Assembly: GCA_030407085.1 (NCBI GenBank)
Contig: CM059583.1
Coordinates: forward strand, 86,222,001 to 86,286,000
Origin: Trichopria drosophilae
Taxonomy: Eukaryota; Arthropoda; Insecta; Hymenoptera; Diapriidae
Length of the DNA stretch: 64,000 bases
Direction of reading: 5' to 3'
Below are positions 33,418-44,712 of the stretch, one piece after another. The position numbers and the translations under genes are program-made. Position 1 is the stretch's first letter; each line of letters begins with the position of its first letter. The notes below the pieces were generated by a model. That model was not told the origin of the DNA. It saw only the letters and a program-made list of their open reading frames with translations, and did no database searches.

Positions 33418-34741
33418 CCCTTTGCGTGATGACGGGACGCTGAGCGTCCCACCTTCTATTCGTTGGTTATTTGCGATTTAAAAATAAGTTTCTCAAATTT
33501 TTGAGGTCGTAACTTGTTTTCTACCTATCTAAGGCATTTATTGGACAAATTAAAATTATTATATGTCTTAATATACTGTAGTTAATTAATTATAAACAAA
33601 TATGTACGAAAAATTAAGCATGTAAAAAAACTACGTGGGATACTTGTCATTTATACGTTTTTTGGGTCGCTGATTAGGAATCCAATGTCAGATTTTTGAA
33701 ATTCAAAATGGTGGACCAATATGGCGGACCAAAATCCGAAATCTTGGCTGATTTATACAAAACTCGACACTCGGGGGTTTTTGCGGTCGCTGATTGTAGA
33801 CAAAGCAGACATGCACAAGTCGACCTACCAAATCAACAGAAAATCTAAAAAATGTTGGCATTCAATTTTATGGCATCTTCTCGATGTAACGATTACGAAT
33901 GCATACATCATTTATAAAGAAAAGGGCAATTAAAACAATCTAACCTTGAACATTTTTAGATTAGATGTTGTAGGTGGATTGGTAGGTGGGATTTTACCAA
34001 AAAAATAAGGTAGAGAATGTTTGCGCCAAAAATTATTGGGTCGCACAAACCCCAAGTGTCTGTGCAAAAACGACGTAGCGGATCTGATGATATGCCTTTA
34101 CGCAATTCGGATATACAACGACGCCGTTGTGCTCATTGCAGTACCTCACATAATGAAAAAAGAACCATGTGGATGAGTACACAGTGCAATGTACCCCTTT
34201 GTGTATCTGCAGATAACTGCTGTCTGGCCTTTCATTCCTCATCACTCAAGAAATAAATAAAACAAAAAATAAATAAATAAAAAAAAATAAATAAATGGAA
34301 CTAGCAGTTCGTCACGTCCTCTTCGTTAGTTCCGGGCAACGATAAGAGTGAGTAATTATTTGAAAAATATTCTTGCTACATGTCGGTCACTAGACTAGCT
34401 CGGAGGGAGTACTCTTGAATTGTTCAAAATTGAATTTCTTGACCACGAATTCAATTTTTTAAATTAATTTATTTAATGTTGGTATTTTCATCAGCAATTT
34501 TGTATCTGTTATTTTGAATCTTGAGAAACTGACAACGGATTTGCAATCAGTGTTCCCGAAGACTCCCGACAGTCCACTTTCGTGTTAATGCTGCAAGATT
34601 TCGGATTTTGATCAGCCATATTGGATCCGCCATTATGAATTTCGAAAATCTGGCAACGGATTCGTAATCAGCGATCCCGAAAACCCCTGAGTAAGAATCT
34701 TTGAGTCAATTGGACGAAAAGAAAAAATCGTGATTGAAAGG
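33418..34741 (+). mobile_element. deleted piggyBac-type element
   Basis: Left end CCCTTTGCGTGATGACGGGA preceded by TTAA (33,414-33,417); right end ...ATTGAAAGGG followed by TTAA (34,742-34,745). TTAA duplication and CCCTTT/AAAGGG tips are the piggyBac hallmark. 1324 bases only; the transposase is reduced to its C-terminal zinc ribbon. Both subterminal regions contain degenerate ~119-bp units (33,660-33,810; 34,480-34,700) in inverted orientation to each other. Confidence 0.82.
34017..34256 (+). pseudogene. piggyBac transposase C-terminal zinc-ribbon remnant
   Basis: RRRCAHCSTSHNEKRTMW, then TQCNVPLC and a final CCLAFH. This is the Cys-rich ribbon that ends piggyBac transposases (C-x2-C...C-x4-C...C...H pattern; Cys38, 41, 57, 62, 68/69 and His73 of this frame). 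It follows an MPLRNSDIQ-like linker. The catalytic DDD core is absent, so this is a deletion remnant. Start codon arbitrary. Confidence 0.75.
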
Positions 34742-34745
34742 GTTA

Positions 34746-35283
34746 AACGAGACATATGCTCATCTTGAAATTTTGGAGGGATTATTGGGTTGTCATGTAT
34801 AATCAATTTGCATTAAAAAAAGTTTCAAAATTCGAGATACGAAAAAGGGGCATTTTTTACCAAGGCTCTTTTGCGTGATTAATACAGTGCCAAGTTTTTA
34901 AATAGGTTATGTGATTATATTATTTTTAATATATTATATTTAGTTCTCGCGTATAATTTTTCGAAAAGTAATGTTATACGTATCATTTACAATTCTCTTG
35001 GCGAGACCTTTCGATCGAATAAAATGCCTTTTCAAATTTTCTCAAAAATACAAGTAGGAAATGTAGTTTCCGCCAACACCTAAGTGACTCTTGTGTGCTC
35101 TCTCTTGTCATTCGAAACCTATTTTTAAAGAGTCTACTACTACATCGGAATGTTTGTTCTCAGAAGAGATAAGAACATTATCCAGGTCTTCATTTGTGAT
35201 TTAAATTCTTAATTAAATAGAAAAATTGTGATTAATCTGGTATGTAGCGAAAAATTCCAATGATGTCATTAGATTTGACCTTC
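34746..35283. other. unannotated noncoding stretch
   Basis: No coding, repeat or terminal structure recognised. Confidence 0.5.
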
Positions 35284-35750
35284 ATTCTATTCATTTGGAG
35301 CAGTTAAGTGGAACGTCGACGAGCTAATGGGTTTTGACCGATGCACACGGAAGATGATTTGTATACAACGCAGTTTGCATCCATGATCTTCCGCGGAACG
35401 ACTGTATTTGCCCCGAAAATTGGGAGATCATGGCCTTTTGAACTTGAAATGTTTGTATGACATTTTAGTCCTCGAAACGGCTTGCGACGTGATTAATCGA
35501 ACGGAGGATCCCCTGATGATGCTTGTTCATCAGCATGAAATTCAGGGAAAGCGAGCGTTTTTGAACAACGCGGTGAAACGAGAGGCCCGAAACCTCGGTC
35601 TGGTTTTCATCGTGGGACGTACTGGTGCACAGGAAACTGAATCAGTCATCAATCTGTGCCCAGTGCGTCTCAGGGCTTACATACGAAAGGAACAACTCCG
35701 TATGTTGGAGGGAAGGCATATCGACAAGCCATTGCATGGACAATTCTAAA
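35284..35750 (+). pseudogene. RLE-type LINE fragment (RT thumb region)
   Basis: Plus-strand fragment reading SFGAVKWNVDEL, then QRSLHP-SSAERLYLPRK (frame change at about 35,405), GLLNLKCLYDILVLETACDV, EDPLMMLVHQHEIQGKRAFL and RHIDKPLHGQF. Nearly identical in content to 49,090-48,602 (minus). This DLDRxTRK...LHPRSSxxRLYLPR...GGRGL block lies between RT and the C-terminal restriction-like endonuclease of R2/R4/NeSL-type LINEs. Truncated on both sides. Confidence 0.7.
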
Positions 35751-36505
35751 TGATCACATCTGCCGCCCTTTGCGCCAAGCAGCTGTCTCCTATCACAGTT
35801 GGGGCGGCTACTCGCTCGAATTTGGGTTATCTATCTATTATCGAAATTGGGCTTTCTCATTCGTTTTGTCCAAAAATAGGCAATATTCACGATTTTTTGG
35901 ATGAAGTAAGAAAGACAGGAATTCAAATTTTTTCAGGCATATTTATGACACTTTCGAAAGCGTATATAAAAATTGACAGACCGATTCATCCACATGCAGA
36001 GCCAGAACAGAAAGCAACGTCGACCAGCGTGAAAAATCGGTACCGAGTTGGCGGAAATTACTGAGGTCGTAAAAAACATCTGAAACAGAAAATCTAAACG
36101 GATTCTTGTTTATTAAGAGCGTGATTCCAATGTAGACTATCGGCATTATTAAGGAATAGAAATTTTCAAAATGATGGCCCTTCAAAAATAATGTTTCATT
36201 TTTTCTATTTTTTTTCCTTACTTTTTTGTTAATAAAAAATCAAATATACAATTTATCAACTTGACTGTCGTCTAGATTGTTGAGAATTTTATTACGAGAA
36301 TTTAAACAAAAATCATTGTGATTCGTTAAAAATTGACCAAGTTGTGACTTCCGCCAACTCTAAAAACGTAATTTTCTAGAAAACGCGTTTAACGTTTTAA
36401 GTACAATTTTTTCGATAATAATGTGGATATCTGCATACTTATCTATCTCTATATGTATCGGTCCAGCAAATCGTGGAATGACAAATCGTTTCAATTCGTC
36501 GAATT
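35751..36505. other. noncoding stretch between LINE fragment and Mutator-like relic
   Basis: Frames at 35,750-36,064 (+) and 35,943-36,185 (-) lack family features. 36,300-36,420 may be degenerate 3' flank of Mutator-like copy 2. Confidence 0.4.
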
Positions 36506-37900
36506 AATTCCTATACAGAATCAAGAGCATGAGGATGGTTGTAGGATTTCAAAGTTTCAGCCGCTTTCGCTTTCCGCTACTTACACCAGGAATTCGGCCC
36601 GCTAGGACAAAACTCGTGACGAGGCGCTTCGTCAGTTGATATTTTATGGTGAAATGTTGCCCACACGTCACTCCTTATTTTGTCCGCGTCATTTGGATTA
36701 CGCCTTATTCCCAGTCCGTAATAAGTAGTCAATTCATTTATTAACTTTTCCCTTAGTTTTCCACGTCCACCGATTTTTTTGTTTCCTTTTTTTACATTTC
36801 GTAATGATGGCCCCTTTCTTTTTTAGACATGGTTGATACATTCTCTTTTTGTATATTGTTATCTTCATGTAACGAAGTTTTGAAGATTTTAGTATCACCG
36901 TCTCCAATGCACTTTTCATATTCTGCATTGCGTATGGTTTTTGGCCCTTGCAAACATTTCGAGTATTCCTTGTACCTCCATTGCTCCTGCACTTCCTTTG
37001 TAGTTTGCATGGCAATTTTCGACGTGCTCCTAGAACCACATAACGAACTATGTTTCGTACATGGTAAATTTATTTGCGACACACGCTTTACAAATACTTG
37101 ATTTTACCTGAACATCAAGTACTTTACTTGAAAAATGGCCGATCAACGTAACTACACCAAACAACGACGAATATCCACGCTTGGTCCAGGTCCTATCTCC
37201 GGATACCGTTAGTTTCTATGGCTCATCTCTTTCCTCGGGATTTGTTTCTTTCTCTTCAATCCCTGCTTTCTTGATGACCTCGTTGAATAGAGAGCTCACA
37301 GAAACTAATATATTTTTGGCAGGAGCACAGTCCAGGTTTGTGCTCATTCGTTTACCAAGGTCCATCATACTAAGAAATGTATTTATTGCGCTGTTTCGGA
37401 CTCCCAATAATCTCATCACAAAAATGAATCGTCGATTTATCTCCTATGATCTATTGTTGACTTTTTCGAAAGAATAAATAAATGTTTCTCCGCAATGGCA
37501 TATGACACCGAGTTGAAACCCCAAACCATGCTCGTATTTCGGTGCAAATTTTACATCGCCATTATATTTCTTGCATTTTAATATGTTGGATAGAGCAGAA
37601 AAAACTACCATGAAATTCAATATCACAAAATTATTACCGGGCGAAGCAGTGGGTTAAAAATCATCAGAAATGGCGATTTTCTTCGCTGACGTGCTTGTGA
37701 ATTCCGTCTCGTGCTCGTTGGATAATTTGAATGTCGATGACCAGGACGATTTTCAGACTCTTTTGTGGACTTTTCAAAAAACACTTCAACCTGATCACTG
37801 CGAGACACAGAAGACACAGGAGACACAGAAACGAATACACGTGGTTTTCGTAGACGAGAAAACTGAGTTCGTCGACGAAATAGCCAAAATGCCAGTGTAA
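36506..37900 (-). pseudogene. Mutator-like (MULE) transposase, decayed copy 2
   Basis: Minus strand in order: an N-terminal TSTSAKKIA tract (about 37,690), FMVVFSALSNILKCKK, GLGFQLGVICHC (37,626-37,444), MRLLGVRNSAINTFLSMMDL (37,419-37,216), KLTVSGDRTWTKRG (candidate catalytic Asp block near 37,200), GVVTLIGHF, VKSSICKAC, YKGSAGAMEV (near 36,980), ECINHV, KKRKQKNRWTWKTKGKVNK (36,800-36,734) and CPSGPNSWCK (about 36,600). The order matches copies 1 and 3. The C-terminal NESFN block is missing, and there are at least four frameshifts or stops. More decayed than copy 3. Confidence 0.75.
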
Positions 37901-38356
37901 ACAGGCGTCATCTAACGTAAAAAATAGAAAATTAAAGAAAAACCATGTACCGACCTAACGATCGAGAATATACCAGTCGCGACGTAGCATTGACTCTGGA
38001 CGCTTGCTACCTGCTTTGAATCGGTCGACTCGAAGGTTCATAACATTTGAACCTTGACGAATTTCGATTTGTCCGTTTAGCAAGACATTCTAATCAGTTA
38101 TAGCTATCGAAATCCGTAAAAAACCGAGTTTTTTTTAAACTAATGAGAAAGGACCCTTTAATTTTGTACTTTCTAGTATAAATAATTAATTTTATTTAAT
38201 TAATTCGAGTTTCGACAACGTGTCATTTTCTTTAAATAGATCATTATTTCGAGAAACTTGTTCAAAGATTTCATGACGTTAGTGAATTAATTAAATCCAT
38301 ACGAGAAATTCTTACTAAATTCTCGTAACATTTAACGGTAATTTCATAACACTCAA
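37901..38356. other. noncoding
   Basis: AT-rich, no feature recognised. Confidence 0.5.
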
Positions 38357-38790
38357 GTGTTGAATTTCGTATCGGCTTCTCTTGTGGACGTCTTCTTTAG
38401 GCCGCCTAAAAAACTAGTCAGCATTGACCCGTATCTGATTGATCAGTTAGAATTATTTGAGTCACTACGTCTTTCATCAAGGAGTTTAGAAAAGTTGGCG
38501 GATGTAACTCCGGTCAGAGTCAGATCACGGGCGGAATATATGCAGCAAAAACTGGACGCGATGTGAAGAACTGCATCTGCAATTGCATCATTTTCTGTCT
38601 AGCGTGAAAGAGATTCCGTATTTCAAAGAAAACCATTATGCTACGATGGAACTCTTGGGTCGGGATGTAAACGAAACATTGACCGCAATCGTAGTCAACG
38701 CTCAAGAAGTCGCAGTTATTCCTCCCGTTCATCCCGGAGCTACAGAAGAAGGAGTGGAAGTAATTCATCGCCGCGTGCAAGTGCCGTGAA
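38357..38790 (+). pseudogene. unrecognised coding-like stretch with Arg-Ser-rich end
   Basis: A 69-residue frame (MLNFVSASLVDVFFRPPKK ... RAEYMQQKLDAM), a frame change after 38,566, then LHHFLSSVKEIPYFKENHYATMELLGRD. After another frame change at about 38,670 comes an Arg/Ser-rich tail (NRSQRSRSRSYSS, SRSYRRRSGS) ending VNYIT at a TAA near 38,799. The RS tail resembles splicing-factor or gag basic domains. I do not recognise the family; it could be a host retropseudogene or a mobile-element gag. Codon-level evidence is weak. Confidence 0.3.
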
Positions 38791-38799
38791 TTACATTAC

Positions 38800-39173
38800 C
38801 TAAGTTTTCAGGGTCATACAAGGACTCGATCACTTTCCATTATTACTTTTATTTTTTAATTATTAAAGATAACTCGTTTGATAACCTCCAAAGGTTACAT
38901 TATTTGAAATCTTGCTTGGAGAGAGAGGCTGCTGATTTATTAAAAAACGTATAAATTACTTCTGATAATTTTGCATTTTTTGGAAAACATTAAACAATAG
39001 ATGTGCGAGTAAACGTCGTATGGTAAAGAATCCCGCACAAACCTTACGGAAAGTAGTCCTCGGTTAAATTCGCTCAAACTGATGCATGTTATAGTTCTTG
39101 ATGTTCCGATAAAACGTCTCCGTGGCAACAAGGCCTGAAAATGAAAAGTTTTTTCTGCACGTGTATTCAAAGT
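38800..39173. other. noncoding
   Basis: No feature recognised before the 39.2-kb foldback. Confidence 0.5.
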
Positions 39174-39850
39174 ACTAATATTTTGATGTAAAAAAATCGC
39201 TATTTTGGCTATGGCTCAGTTCCTTTTAAAGATATACCATCGAGTGAGGGCTCATTTTGAAGCTTTTTTCAAGACCTGCGATTCCCCTCAATGACATTTT
39301 GACATACGATGAAAGTTTCTTTATTTAGAACTGCATAAAGGGGAAAAATCCCGATTTTTGCAGTTTCCGCTTTTGAGTAATATCACACTGGAAAAAGTTA
39401 TAGAGACTGAAGACGAAAAAAATTGCGTCTTATACCTTACCTTTGATAAAAATTAAGCCCATAAGGAGTTCGTTAATATGAGAGAATTTACGAAAATCGG
39501 GTTTTGTAACGATGGTGCGCATTTATTGCCAATTCCACGACATTAGGCCGCACTTCACGGGCTCAGTTTTTACCGAAACGGAACATATAAAGGGTAAAGT
39601 TATTCATATTTTTGAACTCTTTTTTTTTCATGTGATATTACGGTTACTATTTAGCAAAATGAATGAAAAGTGGAAAATCTCAAAAATTAAAAATTTTCCC
39701 CGTTTATGCCGTTATAAGTAAAGAAATCTCCATGGTAGGTCAAAATGTCACAAAGATGAATGGCAGGGCTTGAAAAAGCTTCAATATGAGCCCTTACACG
39801 ATGAATAGAGCTATAGCAAAAATAGTTATTTTTTATAGCAAAATACTAGT
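39174..39850. mobile_element. 677-bp degenerate foldback element
   Basis: The start ACTAATATTTTG and the end AAATACTAGT are inverted matches. Internal matches include GAGGGCTCATTTTGAAGCTT near 39,246 against AAGCTTCAATATGAGCCCTT near 39,776, and TGACATTTTGACATAC against GTAGGTCAAAATGTCA. Arms of about 230-300 bases at roughly 70-75 percent. No coding capacity. Confidence 0.65.
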
Positions 39851-40179
39851 AATTTAGACGCACGTAAAGGAAAAACTAGTCATTCTCAGACCTTGCTGCA
39901 ATGGGGACTCAACGCGTTGATAAGGAGACTCGGGAGGCATGTGAGCTCAATTTTCCAGATTCTAAGACATTTTTGCGATACGCAATTATTGCGATTGTGA
40001 ACAGTTTTTAAACAATCCAACCCGGGCGCTTGAAGCAGTTACTGTACAATCGTACAAATTGTCGGGAAAAATAGAAACCAAACCTCCGAAAATTCTAATT
40101 CAAACCCATAGCGCAGATGCCTGAACCTCCAAGTGTCCTATATGCTCTGAGAACCTATTAGTGTACAAATGTAAATACA
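39851..40179. other. noncoding
   Basis: No feature recognised between the foldback and the LINE fragment. Confidence 0.5.
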
Positions 40180-41010
40180 GTCGCTCCACGGAAGATCTTG
40201 GATGCAAACTGCGTTGCATACAAATATTCTTCCGTGTGCATCGGTCGTCTTGACCTTAGCTCGTCGACGTTTCACTTAAGTGCTCCAAATGTAAAGAGCA
40301 CTGGTGAAACGGCCAACATATTCGTGTCTGCCGACTTATTTTTCCCCGTCAATTCTGATGACCAGATCTGACGGAGAAGGCGCCGGATTCTCTTCGATGT
40401 TCTTTTTAGCAGTCTGCACGTCCTGGACATGCCTCTGAGGCACTCCCAGATATATGTAGGCTCTAAGGTGGCGGATGACACTTCCGTTGACGAGCTCCAT
40501 ATCGTTGTTAATGGAGTCGGGCCTTCTTCTGTGCAAATGAACGACTGCACACTTGTCCAATTCGAATTCCATGGCTATATCTCTGGAGTATGTGAGTGCG
40601 ATATTCAGAGATCGATGTAATTGATCCTCGCCTGAGGCGTGTCATTTAAGATCATCCATATAGAATAAATGGGTGATCTTATTTATGTACACGTTCATCC
40701 GGCGGCCCACAAATGTACCCTTGAGATCGTCTGTGAGCAACGGATAGAGGCAATAGTGAGATGCAGAAGAGCAGAGGACTCAGAGAATCTCCCTGCTAGA
40801 CACCTATTTGGAATTGAACCAGCCTGGACATGGTTCTACGCTTGCCCGATGTCATGAGAAAGCGCGTTTTCCAAAGAGGCATCAGGTCTTCTATACTTTT
40901 CACTATATTTGGGTGGACATGGAGGCGTTTGAGCAACAAGCCTAAGGGGAGACAACTAAGTAGAAGCACGAAAATAAACGATTTTTGAACAATTTTGTGA
41001 TAAAAGAATC
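40180..41010 (-). pseudogene. RLE-type LINE fragment (RT palm with YMDD)
   Basis: Minus strand: SIEDLMPLWKTRF, LVQFQIGV-QGDSLSPLLFC (motif B with a stop), THLFYMDDLK (catalytic motif C, near 40,655-40,625), MEFELDKCAVVHLHRRR (40,572), YIYLGVPQRHVQDVQ, QRSLHPRSSVERLYL ending at about 40,180. Same family as 35.3, 45.8-47.3 and 47.6-49.4 kb; it shares about 110 bases with the 35.3-kb fragment, so the two are different copies. Multiple frameshifts. YMDD keeps both catalytic Asp. Confidence 0.7.
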
Positions 41011-41532
41011 GCATCAATTTCAACTTTTGGCATACTTTAATTGTAGATGTCAAGCACTAAAAAAAATTTTTTTTTTTTTTACAAAAGAAAATGACGGCGT
41101 TACAGGCTTCACAATTTGGCGTCTTTTGCGCGAGGTGGAAAAAGGCTGCCATTGTCACGTTTTTTGTAGCGGTCTGAAACAAGAAATCACAAAATTTTTC
41201 GATTACTTATGAGTTTAGGCGAAGGATGTACCTATAAGATTATTAAAAAGTGCAAAATTAAAAATTTGGTAGGCATTTTAATAAAAAATTCAAATTTTCG
41301 ACTATTTTTTTAACACTTTTTACCTCAAAAAAGTAATTTATTTTCGCGATATTCTTATAACTTTAGGTATATCCTTTCGATAATATTATAGACTAAAACC
41401 TCCCCAAATTTCAGCCTGATCGATCAACAACTTTTTGAGCTACAGTGGCAGCAGTTGTTGAAAATGCAGTTTCGAGATAATCGCGTTAAAAGTTTTAATA
41501 CGATAAAACTATTAGTTTTAGTGGCTTACAGC
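41011..41532 (-). other. 3' flank of Mutator-like copy 3
   Basis: Noncoding. Matches the region below copy 1 (3,700-4,071): CGATTACT(T/G)ATGAGTTTAGGC, CCTATAA, GACTAAAACCTC, TTTCAGCC, TTTGAGCT(A/G)CAGTGGCAG, ACGATAAAA(C/A)TATTAG. This defines the shared 3' end of the family. Confidence 0.6.
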
Positions 41533-42248
41533 TCAATCAGCAATCCCAGGCCCATACAATAATCCTTCAGCTTCCTCGATAAGTTGATTGGTTTCCGGTT
41601 GAAGTTGTTTTCGGGTTGTACGAGCTTCTTTTGTCTCGGAAAGGCTCATTGTGTTCTGCCTTGTTATCCGCGTCTCGTCGGATTTTTCGGCGAAAGCTTT
41701 GGATTGGGTGCCAACAATGATTCCCAGTGTGTTCATTATTCGCAGGATGGAAGTGTAGCCTTCATTAAACACACCGGCAGCAATGTAGGCTGAGATTTCG
41801 ATAATTTTCACTCCAGAATGAACATGTTTTGGAGCTAATCGCCAAATTGTGAAATTAAAACTTTCGTTCGCATTTTGTGTATGGCCACCCAAACATCTTT
41901 CTAGTAAATTTTCTCTGCTCAAATCTTTATAAATTGGCAGAACATGCTGTTTTATTTCTTCAGGAAGTAATGGAGTAAGTTCTTCAAGTTTTGGATCTGT
42001 GTTTAGAGCGATAGCTTTCTGCCACTTGCACCAGCTATCGGCTCCAGCCGGACAGTTTTCATGATTCGGCTCTTCTTTTGTTGAAAAAATATGAAAATAA
42101 GTAGCCATAATTGATTTCTTCATATTTTCAACGCTGTCTACATTTCTTTGGATACTCAAATCATAATATGTTGAGAGTTTTTTTATCACTTTATTCGTTA
42201 ACTTGCCTCTTCCGCCAAGTTTTTTTTCTTTTCGTACGTTTTGGAGTC

Positions 42249-42533
42249 TGAAACGTGCAGGTTTTGAGAATAAGTGGACTCGAGAGACAGATTGATTTAG
42301 AAAAAGATAACTTTATTTCAGCTTCCTCCTTGTTATCGCCTTGGGCGTACAAATTTGCATAAATTATGTTGTGCCGTTATTTTGGGCTTGAATCACTCCA
42401 CCTGTAAGGAGAAAAAGTGGTTACAATTGATACGGAGGGAACCTGCCTACCCGTACTTGACAGGGACACTCGGCGCGCTGGCCTGGGTGCCGCTGCAAGT
42501 TTATGCTATATGCACTTCTACTCAACCCGCCGC
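42249..42533 (-). repeat. 3' LTR remnant
   Basis: Corresponds to 44,034-44,315; breaks at CAACCCGCC and continues into gag sequence. Confidence 0.85.
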
Positions 42534-42536
42534 CAG

Positions 42537-43796
42537 TCAATGCCGCCATCCTGGGAGTTGTCTTTCTCCTCTCCCTGGTTCCCCTTCGTATTTCCTGTGA
42601 CTACTTGGGTTTTCGTATGGCATTGTTTTTCGCCATCCCTCTATTTTCTCTTCCATTGGGATTCTTCTTCGATCCTGGTGGATCATTCCCATTCTATCCC
42701 CCTTATTTTCGTGCATCCCTCGACTCGCATTTGGGGGCCCCATTTCGTCGTATGTTTGTAGGATATCCAATAAATCGTCGTATTGGCGAATATCCCGGTT
42801 AATGATCGCATTTCTTATTTCTTGTTCGAAATGTCGAGCTTTCATGGTGATTAATTCCTTGTTTGATAGTGACATATTCGCATCTTTAATTTGGTTACAT
42901 AAATCAATGGCGTATTCTACGCGGCTTGTATTTCGCTGAGGTTGATAATATCCGAACTCAATCTGTCGTTTGAGTTGGTACTGTGATTCTGCATTCCAGT
43001 ATCTCTTCCTGAATTTAAGTTCAAATTCGTCTAAATTAAGTACATCTTGCTCGACGAAATACCACTAATCCAAGACAGGACCCTTCAAAATTTGGTACAT
43101 AAATGTCTTGAATTGAGGCGGATTTATTTTTAGTCATTCGCAATAGTTGCGAAGCGCTTGTAGAAATTTTAACGGTTTTTCCGTTTTTCCTCCGGAAAAT
43201 GAGGGAGGATTTATTCTTAGTTTTGGGGTATTATCATTTTCGCCCTCGTATAAGTACGGACGACTAAAGCGCCCCTCTCTTGTCTACCGCGCTTCTTGTA
43301 TAAGCGAATGGAGATGTTTAATCTGATGCTCTAATCTGAGAATTTCGTTGCTTTGTTTTTTTACAATCTCAGTTAATTTAGAACTTTCCAAGAGTTCTGG
43401 AATGTCCTCTTGACGCACTACTACCTCCTTTTCTATCTCCTCAATGCGACTTTTTAGGTCATTTACTTCCTCTCTGTTGTCGCTCATTTGATCGAGCAAT
43501 ATTTGAGCATTTATATCCTTGTGCTCTAATTGAGTTATCCTTCGCTCGCAGTCTTGCCCCTTTTTGCGCATTTCCCGGAACAGCCCGGTTGCTTCGGACT
43601 GCCAATCGAGTCTCGCAAAAAGCTCTCCATTCCCTTCGGGTTCTCCTACTTTGTCTCGAAGAATTTCGTGAGAAATGCTTCGGCGCATTTCTTTTCGTGG
43701 TCTGCCCCTCGGCATTTTATTTATCAGAAAATTCTCTTCTTTTGTAAATAATATAAAAAAAAGGGATGTGCCGGAAATGTAAATAATAAAAAACAA
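42537..43796 (-). pseudogene. gag-like protein of the LTR element
   Basis: The frame 43,796-43,284 has MPRGRPRKEMRRSISHEILR followed by a long heptad-rich coiled coil (QMSDNREEVNDLKSRIEEIE, SNEILRLEHQIKHLHSL). The second part (about 43,250-42,540, frame-shifted) reads PKLRINPPSFSGG, KPLKFLQALRNYC, WYFVEQDVLNLDEFELKFRKRYW and, from 42,875, MSLSNKELITMKARHFEQEI. This is a retrotransposon Gag capsid pattern (LxxLxxYC, FxxxFRxRYW). Stops near 43,140 and 43,065. Ends at the pol deletion. Confidence 0.65.
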
Positions 43797-44014
43797 TTCA
43801 GGCTATTTTCAAACTCTCATTTATTCGGTTTTTACCGGTGGTTGAGGAAGATTCATCAAGAATTCTTCTATATTAATTCCTGTCTGCCTGACCGTGTAGA
43901 GGCCACCGAACACTCTTTGGCCGGCTTTCTCCTTGGATTTCCACTCTTCCATGAGTGGCATTATTATTATTATTATGATTATTTTCTTTGTTCTCTGCTC
44001 AATCGCTCTCGAGT

Positions 44015-44031
44015 CCTGTCACGGTCGCCAG
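44015..44031 (-). promoter_or_regulatory. primer-binding site of the LTR element
   Basis: Two bases after the 5' LTR the minus strand reads TGGCGACCGTGACAGGA, starting with TGG as expected for pairing with a tRNA 3' CCA end. The primer is probably tRNA-Arg, but I cannot confirm it. Confidence 0.6.
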
Positions 44032-44033
44032 TT

Positions 44034-44541
44034 GAAACGTGCAGGTTTTGAGAATAAGTGGACTCGAGAGACAGATTGATTTAGAAAAAGATAACTTTAT
44101 TTCAGCTTCCTCCTTTTTATCGCCTTGGGCGTACAAATTTGCATAAATTATGTTGTGCCTTTATTTTGGGCTTGAATCACTCCTCCTGTAAAAAGTGGTT
44201 ACAATTGATACGGAGGGAACCTGCCTACCCGTACTTGACAGGGACACTCGGCGCGCTGGCCTGGGTGCCGCTGCAAGTTTATGCTATATGTACTTTTACT
44301 CAACCCGCCCACGGATACTTACGTAGCCGGGGAATCGGAGCGCGTGCTCAAGTCGATCGACAGACCGTATAGACTGTCTGGCGACGACTGTCCCCTACCT
44401 CGGGAATTTTCCCCAAATTTATAGGCCGGAGAATCATACATGCACGCGACACTCACTTTCTCTCCCACTCGCACACCCCTCTCGGTCTCACTCGCTCGTG
44501 TTCTTATTTACCTACGGGTCTATGCAAATCGGTCCGTTACA
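44034..44541 (-). repeat. 5' LTR (complete)
   Basis: TG...CA ends on the minus strand. Matches 42,249-42,533 closely over its 3' part (differences include a 4-base indel near 44,190 and TT for GT near 44,117), indicating some age. Confidence 0.85.
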
Positions 44542-44545
44542 AGTC

Positions 44546-44712
44546 TATTGTTTTTTTTTTGACGTGACTGATACACTCACTTTTTACAACAGTCAACTCG
44601 TCACCATAAGGATTTAATTCAAGTACGGCCTTGAAAGTTTGTGAGTCCCCATCACCGATGTAATTACCATATTTCACGCCGAAATTCTCTTCCGATCTCG
44701 AAAACATTTCTT
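44546..44712 (-). other. Mutator-like copy 3, segment between LTR element and the 44.7-kb frame end
   Basis: Coding relic reading GVKYGNYIGDGDS, FKAVLELNPYGDELTVVKSE, CISHVKKK in a shifted frame; belongs to the transposase above. Confidence 0.7.

Larger units (their letters stand above)
42249..44541 (-). mobile_element. LTR retrotransposon with gag only (pol deleted)
   Basis: On the minus strand: 5' LTR 44,541-44,034 (TGTAACGG...CGTTTCA, 508 bases), a primer-binding site at once after, gag-like frames to about 42,537, then a truncated 3' LTR 42,533-42,249 matching the last ~285 bases of the 5' LTR. The 4-base duplication AGTC is at 42,245-42,248 and 44,542-44,545. The whole of pol and the 5' part of the 3' LTR are missing in one deletion. 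A 4-base duplication and tRNA-type PBS fit Ty3/Gypsy, but without pol the group is uncertain. Confidence 0.85.

Noticed and set aside
42355..44372. Similar plus-strand frames (MHKLCCAVILGLNHS, MHKLCCAFILGLNHS)
   Set aside because: They repeat because they lie in the two LTRs; antisense to the element, no function implied.
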